DNA of 64,000 nt from Paraburkholderia xenovorans LB400 (lineage in GTDB: Bacteria > Pseudomonadota > Gammaproteobacteria > Burkholderiales > Burkholderiaceae), in the NCBI RefSeq assembly GCF_000013645.1, contig NC_007953.1, forward strand, positions 682,001 to 746,000, written 5' to 3'. Made by a program: the position numbers and the translations under genes. Every line of letters starts with the position of its first letter. The stretch's first letter is position 1. Below, piece after piece: positions 52,568-62,138 of this stretch. Below the pieces are notes generated by a model, which saw only the letters and a program-made list of their open reading frames with translations, did not search any database and was not told the DNA's origin.

Positions 52568-52578
52568 CGGCGCTCCAT

Positions 52579-53754
52579 TCAAGCGGCTCGCGACGCGGGC
52601 GGCACCGGCACCGCATCACGGCTGGCCGCAAAGCGGCGAATATCGAATGGCTCGATCGGCGTGCTGGTCGCACCGGCGTCGATCAGTTCCGCCATCGTAT
52701 CGCCGACGCCCGGCCCCAACTGGAAGCCGTGGCCGCAAAAACCGAACGCATAGAACAGGCCGCTCGTCGTGCCGCTCGCACCCATGATCGGCTTGTCGTC
52801 CGGCATATAGCCTTCGACACCGCTCCACACGCGGATGATGTTCAGATTGCGCAGCATCGGCGCGACCCGCTGCGCCTGCCTGAATTGCAGCAGCGTGCTT
52901 TGCGGCAGCACCTTCGCCCGGCGTTCGTCGAGAAACGCGGGCGCCCGCGCGCAGCCGCCGATCACGATATTGCCGCGCGCGACCTGGCGGAAGTACACCA
53001 CCTCTTCGATCTGCGGTGACGACACGCCGACCACCGGCTGGATCGCATACGGCACCGGCTCGGTCACGGCCATCTGCGGACCGTTGACGGCGATCGGCAC
53101 CGCTTCGCCGAACTGCTGCGACAGCAGACTGCCCCATGCGCCCGCCGTAATCAGCAACACGGGGGCGTGGAACATGCGGCCGTCGGCGCTGGTCGCGCGA
53201 AACTCGGCGCCTTCCTTTTCGACGGTCACGACATCGCAGTTTTCGACGATCCGCGCGCCCGCCCGCGCAGCAGCACGCGCAAACGCGGGTGCCGCGAGGC
53301 GCGGATTCGCGTGCCCGTCCATCTGCGAATACGACCCGGCCAGCACCTCGCGGCCGAGAAACGGAAACCTGGACCGCAGCGCGTCGCCGCGCAGCAGATC
53401 GAGTTTGAGGCCGTAATGCGCGGCCTCTTTCGCATAAGTCTCGAACTGGTCAGCCTGCTCGTCGCGATAACAGACACGCACGTGACCGGACATCAGGAAC
53501 TCGGCGTCGTGCTGGATCAGTTCCGGCAGACGGCCCCAGATTTCGCGCGAGCGGTTCGCAAGCGGCAGTTGCGGCAGAAAGCGCCCCTGGCGGCGCACGT
53601 TGCCGAAGTTGGTGCCGCTCGCCTGCTGCCCGACCAGTTGCCGTTCGAGCAGGATAACCGAGCGGCCCCGCTGCCTCAGAAAGAATGCGGCGGAGGCTCC
53701 CATGAAGCCGCCGCCCACGATCAGAACATCGGCCTGTACGTGGTTCACGCTCAC
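52579..53754 (-). CDS. FAD-dependent DadA-like subunit of an HcnC/opine oxidase-type dehydrogenase
   Basis: The 391-residue protein begins VSVNHVQADVLIVGGGFMGA with the FAD GxGxxG motif, followed by LERQLVGQQASGTNFGNVRR and the late GYMPDDKPIMGASGTTSGLF, FGFCGHGFQLGPGVG. It is the catalytic flavin subunit of the DAO family. The GTG start at 53754 overlaps the stop of the second subunit by 4 bp (GTGA). It should oxidise a secondary or N-substituted amino acid (opine, hydroxyproline-like or glycine-like) with its two partners. Confidence 0.85.
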   Translation of the reverse strand: MSVNHVQADVLIVGGGFMGASAAFFLRQRGRSVILLERQLVGQQASGTNFGNVRRQGRFLPQLPLANRSREIWGRLPELIQHDAEFLMSGHVRVCYRDEQADQFETYAKEAAHYGLKLDLLRGDALRSRFPFLGREVLAGSYSQMDGHANPRLAAPAFARAAARAGARIVENCDVVTVEKEGAEFRATSADGRMFHAPVLLITAGAWGSLLSQQFGEAVPIAVNGPQMAVTEPVPYAIQPVVGVSSPQIEEVVYFRQVARGNIVIGGCARAPAFLDERRAKVLPQSTLLQFRQAQRVAPMLRNLNIIRVWSGVEGYMPDDKPIMGASGTTSGLFYAFGFCGHGFQLGPGVGDTMAELIDAGATSTPIEPFDIRRFAASRDAVPVPPASRAA

Positions 53755-55127
53755 TCGGTATCCTCCACAGTCGCAATGGCCAGCGGCTTGACGGGCGCCT
53801 GCCCGCGCAACCTGCCGACCTGTTCGAGCGGCACGCTCGCCGCCGCCGCGATCACCTCGGCGCCCGCGTGGCCGCAGTACCGCCCCTGGCAGCGTCCCAT
53901 GCCGACCCGGCTGAATGCTTTCGCGCGATTCGCTTCCTGAGCGCCTTCTTCCCGCACCACGCGGCGCAGTTCGCCCGCGGTGATGCCTTCGCAGCGGCAG
54001 AGGATCGTATCGTCGGACAAACGCGCCGCCTGCGCGGCAGGCCACGCGAACGCTTCGGCAAGACCCAGCCGGAAGCGATCTATCTTGTGCTGTTCGCGGC
54101 GCAATGCGTCGAGCGTCACGGCCGGCACCGCATGTCCGAGGTCGCTCAGCGCCGCATACGCCGCGAGCCGACCGGCGATCTCGGCGCCGTCCGCGCCGAG
54201 CACGCGTGCGCCGTCGCCCGCGAGATACACGCCCTTCTCGCTGCTGCGGCCGAGTTCGTCGATCTGCGGCACCCATTGCCGCGTGAGCGCGTCGAAACGG
54301 AACGCACAGCGCGCGAGATCGGCGAGCTGGGTTTCGGGCCGCAGGTGATAGCCGAGCCCGACTGCATCGCACTCGATCTGCGCGACTTCGCCGCGCGCAT
54401 TGCGATAACGGACGCCGTGCACGCCGTCGTCCGGATTGCCCACAATTTCAAGCGGCTCGATGCCGTTTTCGACGCGCACACCCGCGCGCTTCAACCCGTT
54501 CACGAGCGCGCGGCCCTTGCGCAGAACATCGACCCGCGCAAGCAGCCTCGGCAGCGCGCGCAATCGCGCGGCGGTCTTCGACGTATCGAGCACCGCGGCG
54601 ACCTTCGCGCCCGCCTGCACGTACTGGTGCGCGACCAGGTATAGCAGCGGCCCGGTGCCCATGAACACGACCTGGCGGCCAATCGCGCAGGCCTGCGACT
54701 TCAGCGCGATCTGCGCGGCGCCGAGGCTATAGGTGCCGGCGAACTGCCAGCCCTTGACCGGCATCAGCCGGTCGGTTGCGCCGGGGCACAGAATCAGCGC
54801 GTCGTAGGCGAGCGCGCTCGCGTGTCCGTCATGGACGATATGCAGCTTGCCTTGCGCGACGTTCCACGCGAGCGTCTGCGGGCGGTAATCGATCTGCGCG
54901 CGCAGGCGCTCGAAGCTCTGATGCAGATTCTCCGCGCGCGCGGCTTCGGTGCCGTACAGCTTCACGTACGGCCGTGTGAAACCGTCGGGCTGGCGCCGGT
55001 AGATCTGGCCGCCGTCGCGCCGCCCTTCGTCGACGACGATCGGGCGAATCCCGGCGGCCAGCAGTGTTTCCGCACAGCGCACGCCCGCAGGCCCCGCGCC
55101 GACGACTACGATGCGAGGTTCGCCCAT
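53751..55127 (-). CDS. FAD/NAD-type subunit of the oxidase (HcnB/OoxA-like)
   Basis: The 458-residue protein starts MGEPRIVVVGAGPAGVRCAE, then DEGRRDGGQIYRRQ and VVFMGTGPLLYLVAHQYVQA. It ends with a Cys-rich Fer2_BFD-like region (DDTILCRCEGITAGELRRVV, GMGRCQGRYCGHAGAEV) that can bind an Fe-S cluster. This is the alpha subunit of opine oxidases and HCN synthase. The ATG at 55127 overlaps the small Fe-S subunit gene by 22 bp. Confidence 0.87.
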   Translation of the reverse strand: MGEPRIVVVGAGPAGVRCAETLLAAGIRPIVVDEGRRDGGQIYRRQPDGFTRPYVKLYGTEAARAENLHQSFERLRAQIDYRPQTLAWNVAQGKLHIVHDGHASALAYDALILCPGATDRLMPVKGWQFAGTYSLGAAQIALKSQACAIGRQVVFMGTGPLLYLVAHQYVQAGAKVAAVLDTSKTAARLRALPRLLARVDVLRKGRALVNGLKRAGVRVENGIEPLEIVGNPDDGVHGVRYRNARGEVAQIECDAVGLGYHLRPETQLADLARCAFRFDALTRQWVPQIDELGRSSEKGVYLAGDGARVLGADGAEIAGRLAAYAALSDLGHAVPAVTLDALRREQHKIDRFRLGLAEAFAWPAAQAARLSDDTILCRCEGITAGELRRVVREEGAQEANRAKAFSRVGMGRCQGRYCGHAGAEVIAAAASVPLEQVGRLRGQAPVKPLAIATVEDTE

Positions 55128-55417
55128 TGCGCCTCCGGTTGCGTCGTGACGACGCGCATGCCCGCTTCGACCACGGTGGTGCAGGCGCGCAAGCGCTCGC
55201 CGTCCGCCGTCCAGACCCAGCAATCCTGACATGCGCCCATCAGGCAGAATCCGGCGCGCCTTTCGTTGCCGAATTCGGATTGCCGCACATGACGCACCGA
55301 GCACAGCATCGCGGTGAGCAGCGTGTCGCCGGCGAGTGCGGCGACGTGCTCACCGTCGATCGTCAATTCGACTGTGGCGCGCGCCGTTTCGCCGATACGT
55401 ACGAAGCGGCCGCTCAT
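55106..55417 (-). CDS. Small 2Fe-2S subunit of the oxidase (HcnA-like)
   Basis: The 103-residue protein has a ferredoxin-like fold with AMLCSVRHVR, GFCLMGACQDCWV and RACTTVVEAG. The Cys residues in the order C-x(n)-CxxxxCxxC-x(n)-C fit a [2Fe-2S] site. It passes electrons from the flavin subunits. It overlaps the alpha subunit gene downstream and the ABC ATPase gene upstream (4-bp ATGA), so transporter and oxidase are one transcription unit. Confidence 0.88.
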   Translation of the reverse strand: MSGRFVRIGETARATVELTIDGEHVAALAGDTLLTAMLCSVRHVRQSEFGNERRAGFCLMGACQDCWVWTADGERLRACTTVVEAGMRVVTTQPEAQWANLAS

Positions 55418-56250
55418 ATCGCCGCTCCCCCGACGCCGCCGGGCGCCAAATCATCGTGCGCGCCGCCGGAGAGCGCACCGCCAGCGGGGGCGCCGCCGTC
55501 ATGCGCGTCATGCCCGTCGCTGCGATTGGTCAGCACATGGCGCAGGAATTCGCGGGTGCGCGCCTCGCGCGGCGAACCCAGCACCTGCTGCGCGGTGCCT
55601 TCTTCGATGATCAGGCCCGCATGCAGAAAGCAGACCCTGTCCGCCACTTCGCGCGCAAAACCCATTTCGTGCGTGACGACCAGCATCGTCATACCTTCGC
55701 GTGCGAGCGTGCGCATCACGCCGAGCACTTCGCCGACCAGCTCCGGATCGAGCGCCGAGGTCGGCTCGTCGAACAGGATCGCCTTCGGCTTCATCGCGAG
55801 CGAACGCGCAATCGCCACCCGCTGCTGCTGGCCGCCCGACAACTGATTCGGATACGCATGCAGCTTGTGGCCGAGCCCGACCTTCATCAGCAGTTCGGAC
55901 GCCTCGCGCTGCGCATCGGCGCGCGGCATGCGTTTGACATGCACCGGTCCTTCCATCACGTTTTCGAGCGCGGTCCGGTGCGGAAACAGATTGAAGCGCT
56001 GAAACACCATGCCGACCTGGGTGCGCAACTGGTTGATGTTGCGCGCGCGTTGTTCGACAGGCTGGCCGAGCAGACGGATTTCGCCTTCGTCGTACGATTC
56101 GAGCGCGTTAATACAGCGCAGCAGCGTCGACTTGCCCGAGCCCGACGCGCCGATCAGGCAGACCACCTCGCCCTGACGGACGTTCAGCGAAATGCCCTTC
56201 AGGACCGGCACCGCGCCAAAACTCTTGTGCACATTCGTGATTTCGATCAT
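55414..56250 (-). CDS. Polar amino-acid ABC transporter ATPase
   Basis: This 278-residue protein has Walker A LIGASGSGKSTLLRCINAL, Q-loop GMVFQRFNLFPHRTALENVM, signature LSGGQQQRVAIARSLAM, Walker B AILFDEPTSALDPELVGEVL and the H-loop VVTHEMGFAREVADRV. It is a complete GlnQ/HisP-type ATPase with a 40-residue Gly/Ala-rich C-terminal extension. It energises uptake with the permease and binding protein upstream. Confidence 0.9.
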   Translation of the reverse strand: MIEITNVHKSFGAVPVLKGISLNVRQGEVVCLIGASGSGKSTLLRCINALESYDEGEIRLLGQPVEQRARNINQLRTQVGMVFQRFNLFPHRTALENVMEGPVHVKRMPRADAQREASELLMKVGLGHKLHAYPNQLSGGQQQRVAIARSLAMKPKAILFDEPTSALDPELVGEVLGVMRTLAREGMTMLVVTHEMGFAREVADRVCFLHAGLIIEEGTAQQVLGSPREARTREFLRHVLTNRSDGHDAHDGGAPAGGALSGGAHDDLAPGGVGGAAI

Positions 56251-56287
56251 CGCATCCTCACTTCGAACTTATCTGGCCTTACCTGAT

Positions 56288-56944
56288 TTACCTGGCCTTA
56301 TGCCGACCGAAACGTCGTTCGAGCGTGCGTGTCATGCTCATCAGCGGCAGGCTCATCGCCAGATAGCCAATCGCGACGAGCGTATAAACCGTCAGATTCT
56401 GGAACGTCGACGCCGCGATCAACTGCCCTTCGCGTGTCATTTCGGCGACCGTGATGGTCGAGGCGAGCGACGAGTCCTTCAGCATCATCACGAGCGTATT
56501 GCTGTACGGCGGCAGCGCGACCTTGATTGCCTGCGGCAGGATCACGCGCACCATCGTTTTGACGCGGCCCATGCCGATGGACTGCGCGGCTTCGTACTGG
56601 CCGGGATCAACCGCCTCGATCCCGGCGCGGAAAATTTCCGCGACATACGTCGAGTAGCCGAAACCAAGCCCGATAATGCTCGCCTGCAATGCCGACACCT
56701 GAATGTGAATCTCGGGCAGCACGAAGTAGATGTAGAACAGCAGCACGATCATCGGCAGACCGCGCACGACGTTGATCATCGTGCTCACGCCGCGAACGAC
56801 GAGCGGGTAGCGCGACATCTTCAGCAGCGCCCAGGTCAGTCCGAGCACCGTGCTCAACAGCAGGCAACCGAGCGTGATGACAATGCTCATCACCGCGCCC
56901 TGAATCAGAATCGGTACAAAGTCGACTATATCGTGCCAGTGCAT
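56288..56944 (-). CDS. Polar amino-acid ABC transporter permease
   Basis: The 218-residue membrane protein starts MHWHDIVDFVPILIQGAVMS and has the HisM-type coupling loop (GIEAVDPGQYEAAQSIGMGR, VKTMVRVILPQAIKVALPPY). The frame is open upstream through His/Arg-rich residues, which are not coding. Only one permease is present, so it probably forms a homodimer. Confidence 0.9.
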   Translation of the reverse strand: MHWHDIVDFVPILIQGAVMSIVITLGCLLLSTVLGLTWALLKMSRYPLVVRGVSTMINVVRGLPMIVLLFYIYFVLPEIHIQVSALQASIIGLGFGYSTYVAEIFRAGIEAVDPGQYEAAQSIGMGRVKTMVRVILPQAIKVALPPYSNTLVMMLKDSSLASTITVAEMTREGQLIAASTFQNLTVYTLVAIGYLAMSLPLMSMTRTLERRFGRHKAR

Positions 56945-57120
56945 GTGGTGCCTTTCGTTGTTCGTCGCATGTTCGTCGCATGCTCGTCGCGTGCTGGTTG
57001 CATTCTCGCCGGATTCGTTCAGCCCGCCGCGCCACTCGCTGGCGGACCTTGCCAGGCGCACCTCGCTGCAAGGCGAGATACCCGCCTGGGCCTCTTCAGG
57101 CTCTTACTACAACATGCCAA

Positions 57121-57933
57121 TCAACCCGCGAGATGCCACTTCTTCAAAATCGCGTCGAGCGAGCCATCGGCTTTCATCTTCGTCAGCGCGTCGTTGATCT
57201 TCGCGAGCAGCGCACTGTTGCCCTTCTTCACGGCGACCGCGATATCGAACTTTTCCATCGGCACATAGGCGTCGTCGACGCGCGTTCCCGCCATCGCGCC
57301 CGCGGCTTCCTGCGCCTTGAGGATCGGATAGTCGTTAAAGCCCGCGACAATCCGGCCAAGCGCCACGTCGCGCGTCATGTCGGCGGGGCTGTCGTACATC
57401 TTCACTTCGGTGAAGATGCCGAGCTTCTTCAACTGGTCGCCGTAATCGGTGCCGGTCGGCGCGCCGACGGTCATACCCTTGAGGTCCTGCACCGACTTGT
57501 AGTTGGTTTTGTTGGTGTCCTTGACGATGATGCCTTCGCCGAACGCCGTGACCGGCTGCGAGAAGTCGACTACTTCGGCGCGCCTGGCCGTCGGCGTCAT
57601 GCCCGCGACGATGATGTCGATCTTGCCCGACACCACCGACTGGATCAGCGCCGAGAACGGCACCGCGTCGTACGACACGTTAAATCCCTCGCGTTTGCCG
57701 ATCTCTTTCACGACATCGGGCATCAGCCCTTCGATCTGCTGTGTCTTGACGTTCATGAACGTGGTCGGTGCGCTCGACGGCGGCGAACCGGCGGTGAGCG
57801 TGGCGGCTTCGGCGCCGTGCGTGACTTGCGCGGCGCCGATCATCATCGACATCGCGAGACCCGCGCCGGCCGCCAGGCGCTGCACGGCGTTGAAGCGAAC
57901 GGCGGAAGCAGGCTGGAACATGAAACGCAACAT
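57121..57933 (-). CDS. Family 3 ABC transporter substrate-binding protein
   Basis: The 270-residue protein starts MLRFMFQPASAVRFNAVQRL with a signal peptide ending near GAAQVTHGAEA. The mature domain has QIEGLMPDVVKEIGKREGFN, GKIDIIVAGMTPTARRAEVV, DFSQPV and VGAPTGTDYGDQLKK. It binds a polar amino acid or opine. AGAGG precedes the ATG at 57933, which follows the oxidoreductase gene at 58010 by 76 bp. Confidence 0.9.
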   Translation of the reverse strand: MLRFMFQPASAVRFNAVQRLAAGAGLAMSMMIGAAQVTHGAEAATLTAGSPPSSAPTTFMNVKTQQIEGLMPDVVKEIGKREGFNVSYDAVPFSALIQSVVSGKIDIIVAGMTPTARRAEVVDFSQPVTAFGEGIIVKDTNKTNYKSVQDLKGMTVGAPTGTDYGDQLKKLGIFTEVKMYDSPADMTRDVALGRIVAGFNDYPILKAQEAAGAMAGTRVDDAYVPMEKFDIAVAVKKGNSALLAKINDALTKMKADGSLDAILKKWHLAG

Positions 57934-58009
57934 GGAGTTACCTCTGGAAATAGTGATTTTCAATCTGCGCGTTGCCTGGCCGATGAGCGGCCGGGCTCGC
58001 CGAATCCAT

Positions 58010-59287
58010 TTAATGCAGCACATCCTGCAACCGGTAATACGCGCCGACCAGCGGCAGAAACCACGCGCGTCCAAAATGTCCTGGAATCGCGGGCCATTCG
58101 AGCGTTCGCCACGGATTGCGCGAGGCGGCGCCGAACATCACGTCGGCCATCAGACGGCCCATGTGCACCGACATCTGCACACCATGACCGCTGTAGCCCA
58201 TTGAATAGAACAGTCCTTCGTGCTGCCCCGCGCGCGGCAGACGGTCGGCCGTCATGTCGACGAGACCGCCCCAGCAATAGTCGATACCCACATCGGCCAG
58301 TTGCGGAAAATAGCGCGCGAGCGCATCGCGCAGAATGTGGCCGCTCTTTTCGTCCGAACGCGGATTCGACATCGCGAAGCGCGCGCGCCCGCCGAACAGC
58401 AGACGCTCGTCGGGCGTCGCACGAAAATAGTTGCCGATATTGAGCGTCGTCACATACGAGCGGCGCGTGGGCAGGAGCGCATCGAGACGCGCGCTGCCGA
58501 GCGGCTCGGTCGCGACGATGAAGCTGCCGACCGGCGCGATACGACGGCGAAACCATTGCAGCGGTCCCACCTGCGACGCGCCCGTCGCGATCAGCACGCG
58601 CTCGGCGCGCAGCGTGCCGAGCGGGCTGCTGACCTCGAACGCATTGCCGCCGAGCGCCTTCAGGTTCGTGATCGGCGTGTTCTCGTAGATCTGCGCGCCG
58701 CGCCGTGCCGCTGCTTCGCCGAGGCCCACGCCGAACTTGCCCATGTGCATCTGCATGCCGTTACGCTGCACGAGTCCGCCGAAAAATCCGTCCGACCCGA
58801 TCTCGTCGCGAATCCGCTCGGGCGGCACGAGTTCGACATCGGGATCGACTTCGCGCTTCAACACCTCGTACGAGTTCGCGAGCGACGCGAAATGCTGCGG
58901 CTTCGCGGCGAGCTTGATCTTGCCGGAGTGACGCAGATCGCAGTCGATCTGCTCTTCGGCGATGATCGCCTTCACCGTGTCGACCGCACCCGCGTAGGCG
59001 CGATAGAACTCCGACGCGCGCTCGCTGCCGATCCGCGCCGACAACGCGGCGTAGTCCTGCGCGACGCCCGTGTTGCAATGACCGCCGTTGCGGCCGGACG
59101 CTTGCGCGGCGAGCCGCCCCGCCTCGAACACGACCACCGACATGCCGCGCTTCGCCAGCTCCAGCGCCGCCGACAGCCCGGTGAAACCGCCACCGACCAC
59201 GGCCACGTCCACCCGCTGCGGGAGCGGGCCTTGCGCGGCCTTCGTAAAGCGTGGCGCGGTGTCGAGCCAGTAGGAATCGAGCTTCAT
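58010..59287 (-). CDS. FAD-dependent amine oxidoreductase (PuuB-like)
   Basis: The 425-residue protein starts MKLDSYWLDTAPRFTKAAQG with VDVAVVGGGFTGLSAALELA (FAD), AQASGRNGGHCNTGVAQDYA and the late YCWGGLVDMTADRLPRAGQH, LFYSMGYSGHGVQMSVHMG. This matches gamma-glutamylputrescine oxidase PuuB and related DAO proteins. It would oxidise a terminal or secondary amine to an aldehyde. The ATG at 59287 gives the family start; residues before it are non-coding. Confidence 0.87.
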   Translation of the reverse strand: MKLDSYWLDTAPRFTKAAQGPLPQRVDVAVVGGGFTGLSAALELAKRGMSVVVFEAGRLAAQASGRNGGHCNTGVAQDYAALSARIGSERASEFYRAYAGAVDTVKAIIAEEQIDCDLRHSGKIKLAAKPQHFASLANSYEVLKREVDPDVELVPPERIRDEIGSDGFFGGLVQRNGMQMHMGKFGVGLGEAAARRGAQIYENTPITNLKALGGNAFEVSSPLGTLRAERVLIATGASQVGPLQWFRRRIAPVGSFIVATEPLGSARLDALLPTRRSYVTTLNIGNYFRATPDERLLFGGRARFAMSNPRSDEKSGHILRDALARYFPQLADVGIDYCWGGLVDMTADRLPRAGQHEGLFYSMGYSGHGVQMSVHMGRLMADVMFGAASRNPWRTLEWPAIPGHFGRAWFLPLVGAYYRLQDVLH

Positions 59288-59342
59288 CGTGATGCGTTCC
59301 TGTCGGTGGGTTGCGCTGGGCTCAGCGGGCCGTGTCAGTGGA

Positions 59343-60011
59343 TCAGAGACCGAGCAACGATGCCAGTTGCGGAATGCCCGATACCTCATTGACGCCGTAG
59401 TACGGGTTCAGCGGCTCGTGGCGGCGGTTGACGAACGCCTTGTGCCTGATGCCCATGTCGTATGCGGTCATCAGGTCGTAGCGGAAGCTCGACGACACGT
59501 GCAGCACGTCCTCGGGATTGCAGTCAAGTTGCGAGAACATGTACTCGAACGCTTTCTGCAGCGGCTTGTATGCCTGCGCCTGCTGCGCGGTGTAGACCTT
59601 GTGGAACGGCGCGCCGAGCTTCCCGACGTTGCTGTGAATCTGGTCGTCCGACGCATTCGACAGAATCACGAGCTTGTATTTCGACGCGAGACGCGACAGC
59701 CCTTCCGGCACGTCCGCATGCGGGCCCCAGCCCGGCACCGCCTCGTAGATCTTCAGCGCGGTCGCTTCGTCGAACGGCACGCCGGTGCGCTCGCAGGTGC
59801 GGCGTACCGAATTCACGACCACGTCGCGATACGGCTTCCATGCACCCAGAATCTCGTCCATCCGGTAGCCGCGGAAGAACTCGACAAACTCGTCCATCTT
59901 CGCGGGGTCCAGCTTGTCGCCGTAAAGCTCGCGCGCGCTCTGGCCCATCTGGAAGTTGGTCAGCGTGCCATAGCAGTCGAAAGTGATGTACTTCGGCTCG
60001 AAATCGATCAT
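59343..60011 (-). CDS. HAD type II haloacid dehalogenase-like hydrolase
   Basis: The 222-residue protein has YITFDCYGTLTNF (nucleophile Asp), KLVILSNASDDQI (Ser/Thr motif), QAYKPLQKAFEYMF (Lys) and HVSSSFRYDLMTAYDMGI. This is the layout of (S)-2-haloacid dehalogenases and related phosphatases, but the real substrate in this amine operon is not a haloacid in any obvious way. AGGA lies before the ATG at 60011; an ATG at 60020 is possible. Confidence 0.85.
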   Translation of the reverse strand: MIDFEPKYITFDCYGTLTNFQMGQSARELYGDKLDPAKMDEFVEFFRGYRMDEILGAWKPYRDVVVNSVRRTCERTGVPFDEATALKIYEAVPGWGPHADVPEGLSRLASKYKLVILSNASDDQIHSNVGKLGAPFHKVYTAQQAQAYKPLQKAFEYMFSQLDCNPEDVLHVSSSFRYDLMTAYDMGIRHKAFVNRRHEPLNPYYGVNEVSGIPQLASLLGL

Positions 60012-60117
60012 GGTCAACATCCTGTCGTCGTGACGAACCTGGTCGCAGGTTCGGGGTTCAGTTTCGGGTTGAATCGGTACGGGTGCTGCTTGCGTCAATC
60101 CGCTGTAAGGCCGCGCT

Positions 60118-61611
60118 TCACAGTGTTTCGAAATCGATCAGCACGCTCTTGTGGCGCATGCTCGCGACCATCGCCTCGCGGCCGAGATCCTTGCCGATGC
60201 CGGACTGGCCGAAGCCGCCGGTCGGAATGATCATGTCGCCGCTGCGGCCATAACGGTTGATCCAGATCGTGCCCGCGGCGATACGGCGCATCGCGCGCAG
60301 CGCCTGGCCGATGTCGCTGCTGTGAATACCCGCCGCGAGGCCGTAAATTGGATGACCGGCGAGCGCGATGCCCTCGTCCTCGTCGTCGAATGTCTGCACC
60401 GTCAGGACCGGGCCGAACAGTTCCTCGCGCACGGCGGGCGTCGCGTCGGTCACGTTGGCGAGCAGCGTCGGGCGATGAAAAAAGCCTTCGTCGGTGCCGT
60501 CGAAAAAGCCGCCGCCGAAGATCACTTCCGCGCCGCTGTCGCGGCTCTGGTCGATCAGCGTTTCGATACGGCGCGCCTGGGCGGGGCTGATGATCGGTGA
60601 ATAGGTGGTGCGGCTGTCCCACAGCGGACCGGGTTTGATCGACTGCAATTGACGTTGGATAGCCCCGACGAGCGGCTCGGCAATGCGCTTGTGCACGATC
60701 AGCCGCGTGCCGGCCACGCAGGCCTGGCCGCCGTTCGCGGTAAAGCCGCGGGCGATGCAACCCGCCGTGAAGTCAAGGTCGCGTACGTGTTCGAACACCA
60801 GTTGCGGGCTCTTGCCGCCGAGTTCCAGCGTGACCGGCTTGGTGCCGTGCATCGCGGCGTCGCTCATGATCGCGGCGCCGGTGCGGGTCGATCCCGTGAA
60901 GCTCATCTTCGAAATACCGGGGTGACGCGTTAGCGCCGCGCCGGTGGTCGCACCACGGCCGTTCACGACATTGAAGATGCCGGGCGGCATGCCGGCTTCG
61001 ATCGCGAGTTCGGCGAGACGCAACGTCGAGAACGGCGTCATTTCCGACGGCTTCAGCACGACCGCGTTGCCGGCCGCGAGTGCCGGGCCGCATTTCCACG
61101 AACACATCGACAGCGGGAAATTCCACGGCGTGATCGCACCGATCACGCCGTACGGTTCCGACGCGACGAAGCCGAGGCTGTCGCGGCGCGTGGCCGCGAT
61201 ATCGCCGCCGAGCTTGTCGGCCAGTTCCGCGAAAAAACGGATCGCTTCGGCGGTGAACGGCACGTCCGATGCATAGCTTTCGGCGACCGGCCGCGTCGAG
61301 CTGACCGTTTCGAGTTGCGCCAGGCTCACCGCATCGCGATCGATCAGGTCGGCCCAGCGGCGCAGCACCTTCGCGCGTTCGCGCGGCGAACGGGTACCCC
61401 AGCCGCTCGTCTTCCATGCAGCGAGCGCGTTGCTGACCGCGTGATCGACGGTGGCGTCGGTCGCGTCCGGCACATGGCCGAGCAGCGCGCCGTCCGACGG
61501 CCGATGAACGGCGATCTGCGCCTCGCCCGTCGAATAGTACGCACCGCCAATAAAATGCCCTTGCGGCAACGGTACGGCTGATGGATCGAAATCGAGTGAC
61601 GGAGTAGACAT
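60118..61611 (-). CDS. Aldehyde dehydrogenase (PuuC-like)
   Basis: The 497-residue enzyme starts MSTPSLDFDPSAVPLPQGHF and has ITPWNFPLSMCSWKCGPALA, FTGSTRTGAAI, TLELGGKSPQLVFE (Glu) and FTANGGQACVAGTRL (Cys). It converts aminoaldehydes or acylaminobutyraldehydes to acids, in line with PuuC. It is the first gene of the leftward oxidase operon. A palindrome resembling a PuuR site lies 124 bp upstream. Confidence 0.88.
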   Translation of the reverse strand: MSTPSLDFDPSAVPLPQGHFIGGAYYSTGEAQIAVHRPSDGALLGHVPDATDATVDHAVSNALAAWKTSGWGTRSPRERAKVLRRWADLIDRDAVSLAQLETVSSTRPVAESYASDVPFTAEAIRFFAELADKLGGDIAATRRDSLGFVASEPYGVIGAITPWNFPLSMCSWKCGPALAAGNAVVLKPSEMTPFSTLRLAELAIEAGMPPGIFNVVNGRGATTGAALTRHPGISKMSFTGSTRTGAAIMSDAAMHGTKPVTLELGGKSPQLVFEHVRDLDFTAGCIARGFTANGGQACVAGTRLIVHKRIAEPLVGAIQRQLQSIKPGPLWDSRTTYSPIISPAQARRIETLIDQSRDSGAEVIFGGGFFDGTDEGFFHRPTLLANVTDATPAVREELFGPVLTVQTFDDEDEGIALAGHPIYGLAAGIHSSDIGQALRAMRRIAAGTIWINRYGRSGDMIIPTGGFGQSGIGKDLGREAMVASMRHKSVLIDFETL

Positions 61612-62138
61612 GCCCGGCCTGATCAGTAGGTTCAAATCTGCGATGCCGCGCGCGCTGAACAAGTTGCGACGCATGGCATCACCCGGTACTGCCGTTCGTC
61701 ATCGCAACCGCCGAATGAACGAACATCCAATGAAGTTCATTTTAATGAACACAAAATGAATTACTAGTGATCAAAAACAAACTTTGCGAAAAGTTCGTTG
61801 TGCGCTGCGGCAGCGCGCGCACCGTCTTCATGCGCGGCGCGAGAACGTAGATGACGTCGTAAGCGTTGACGGATAAGGCGCACGCATGCACGCACGGGCG
61901 ACACGTTCAGCCGATCGTGCAGCGCAAAAATGAACAGCAGAGAGAATGGACGCGATACCAGGAGAGGCGAGCCGCCAACCGGATCGAGCGGGCGGGATGC
62001 ATCGGAAGAAGCGGCGGGGAGTGAACGAATGAAGCGGAGCGATTGAAGAGAAAGAATGAGGCGAAACGGATGAAGCGCCGCTGCGCCGCGAGAGGAAGAA
62101 CCGCTCGCGGCTCCTTTAAAACCCGAAGGAAAGCGGAA
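61612..62138. other. Regulatory intergenic region of the amine operon
   Basis: About 530 bp without a supported gene separate the aldehyde dehydrogenase start from the regulator's end. The stretch 61710-61760 is AT-rich with repeated AATGAAC/ATGAAC motifs. Arms GCCGCGAG (62085-62092) and CTCGCGGC (62104-62111) form a hairpin 28 bp past the end of the regulator gene, followed on the plus strand by CTCCTTT; it may be a weak terminator. Confidence 0.5.
61735..61750. promoter_or_regulatory. PuuR-type operator candidate upstream of the aldehyde dehydrogenase
   Basis: GTTCATTTTAATGAAC is a perfect 7-bp inverted repeat with a 2-bp spacer. Its right half with the next base, TTTTAATGAACA, resembles the E. 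coli PuuR recognition sequence, which ends in TAATGAACA. The nearby regulator gene encodes a PuuR-like protein. Confidence 0.6.

Noticed and set aside
62085..62111. Hairpin near 62.1 kb as an intrinsic terminator of the PuuR-like gene
   Set aside because: The stem is good, but the pyrimidine-rich tail is on the wrong strand for that gene; it is mentioned only as a possible weak terminator.
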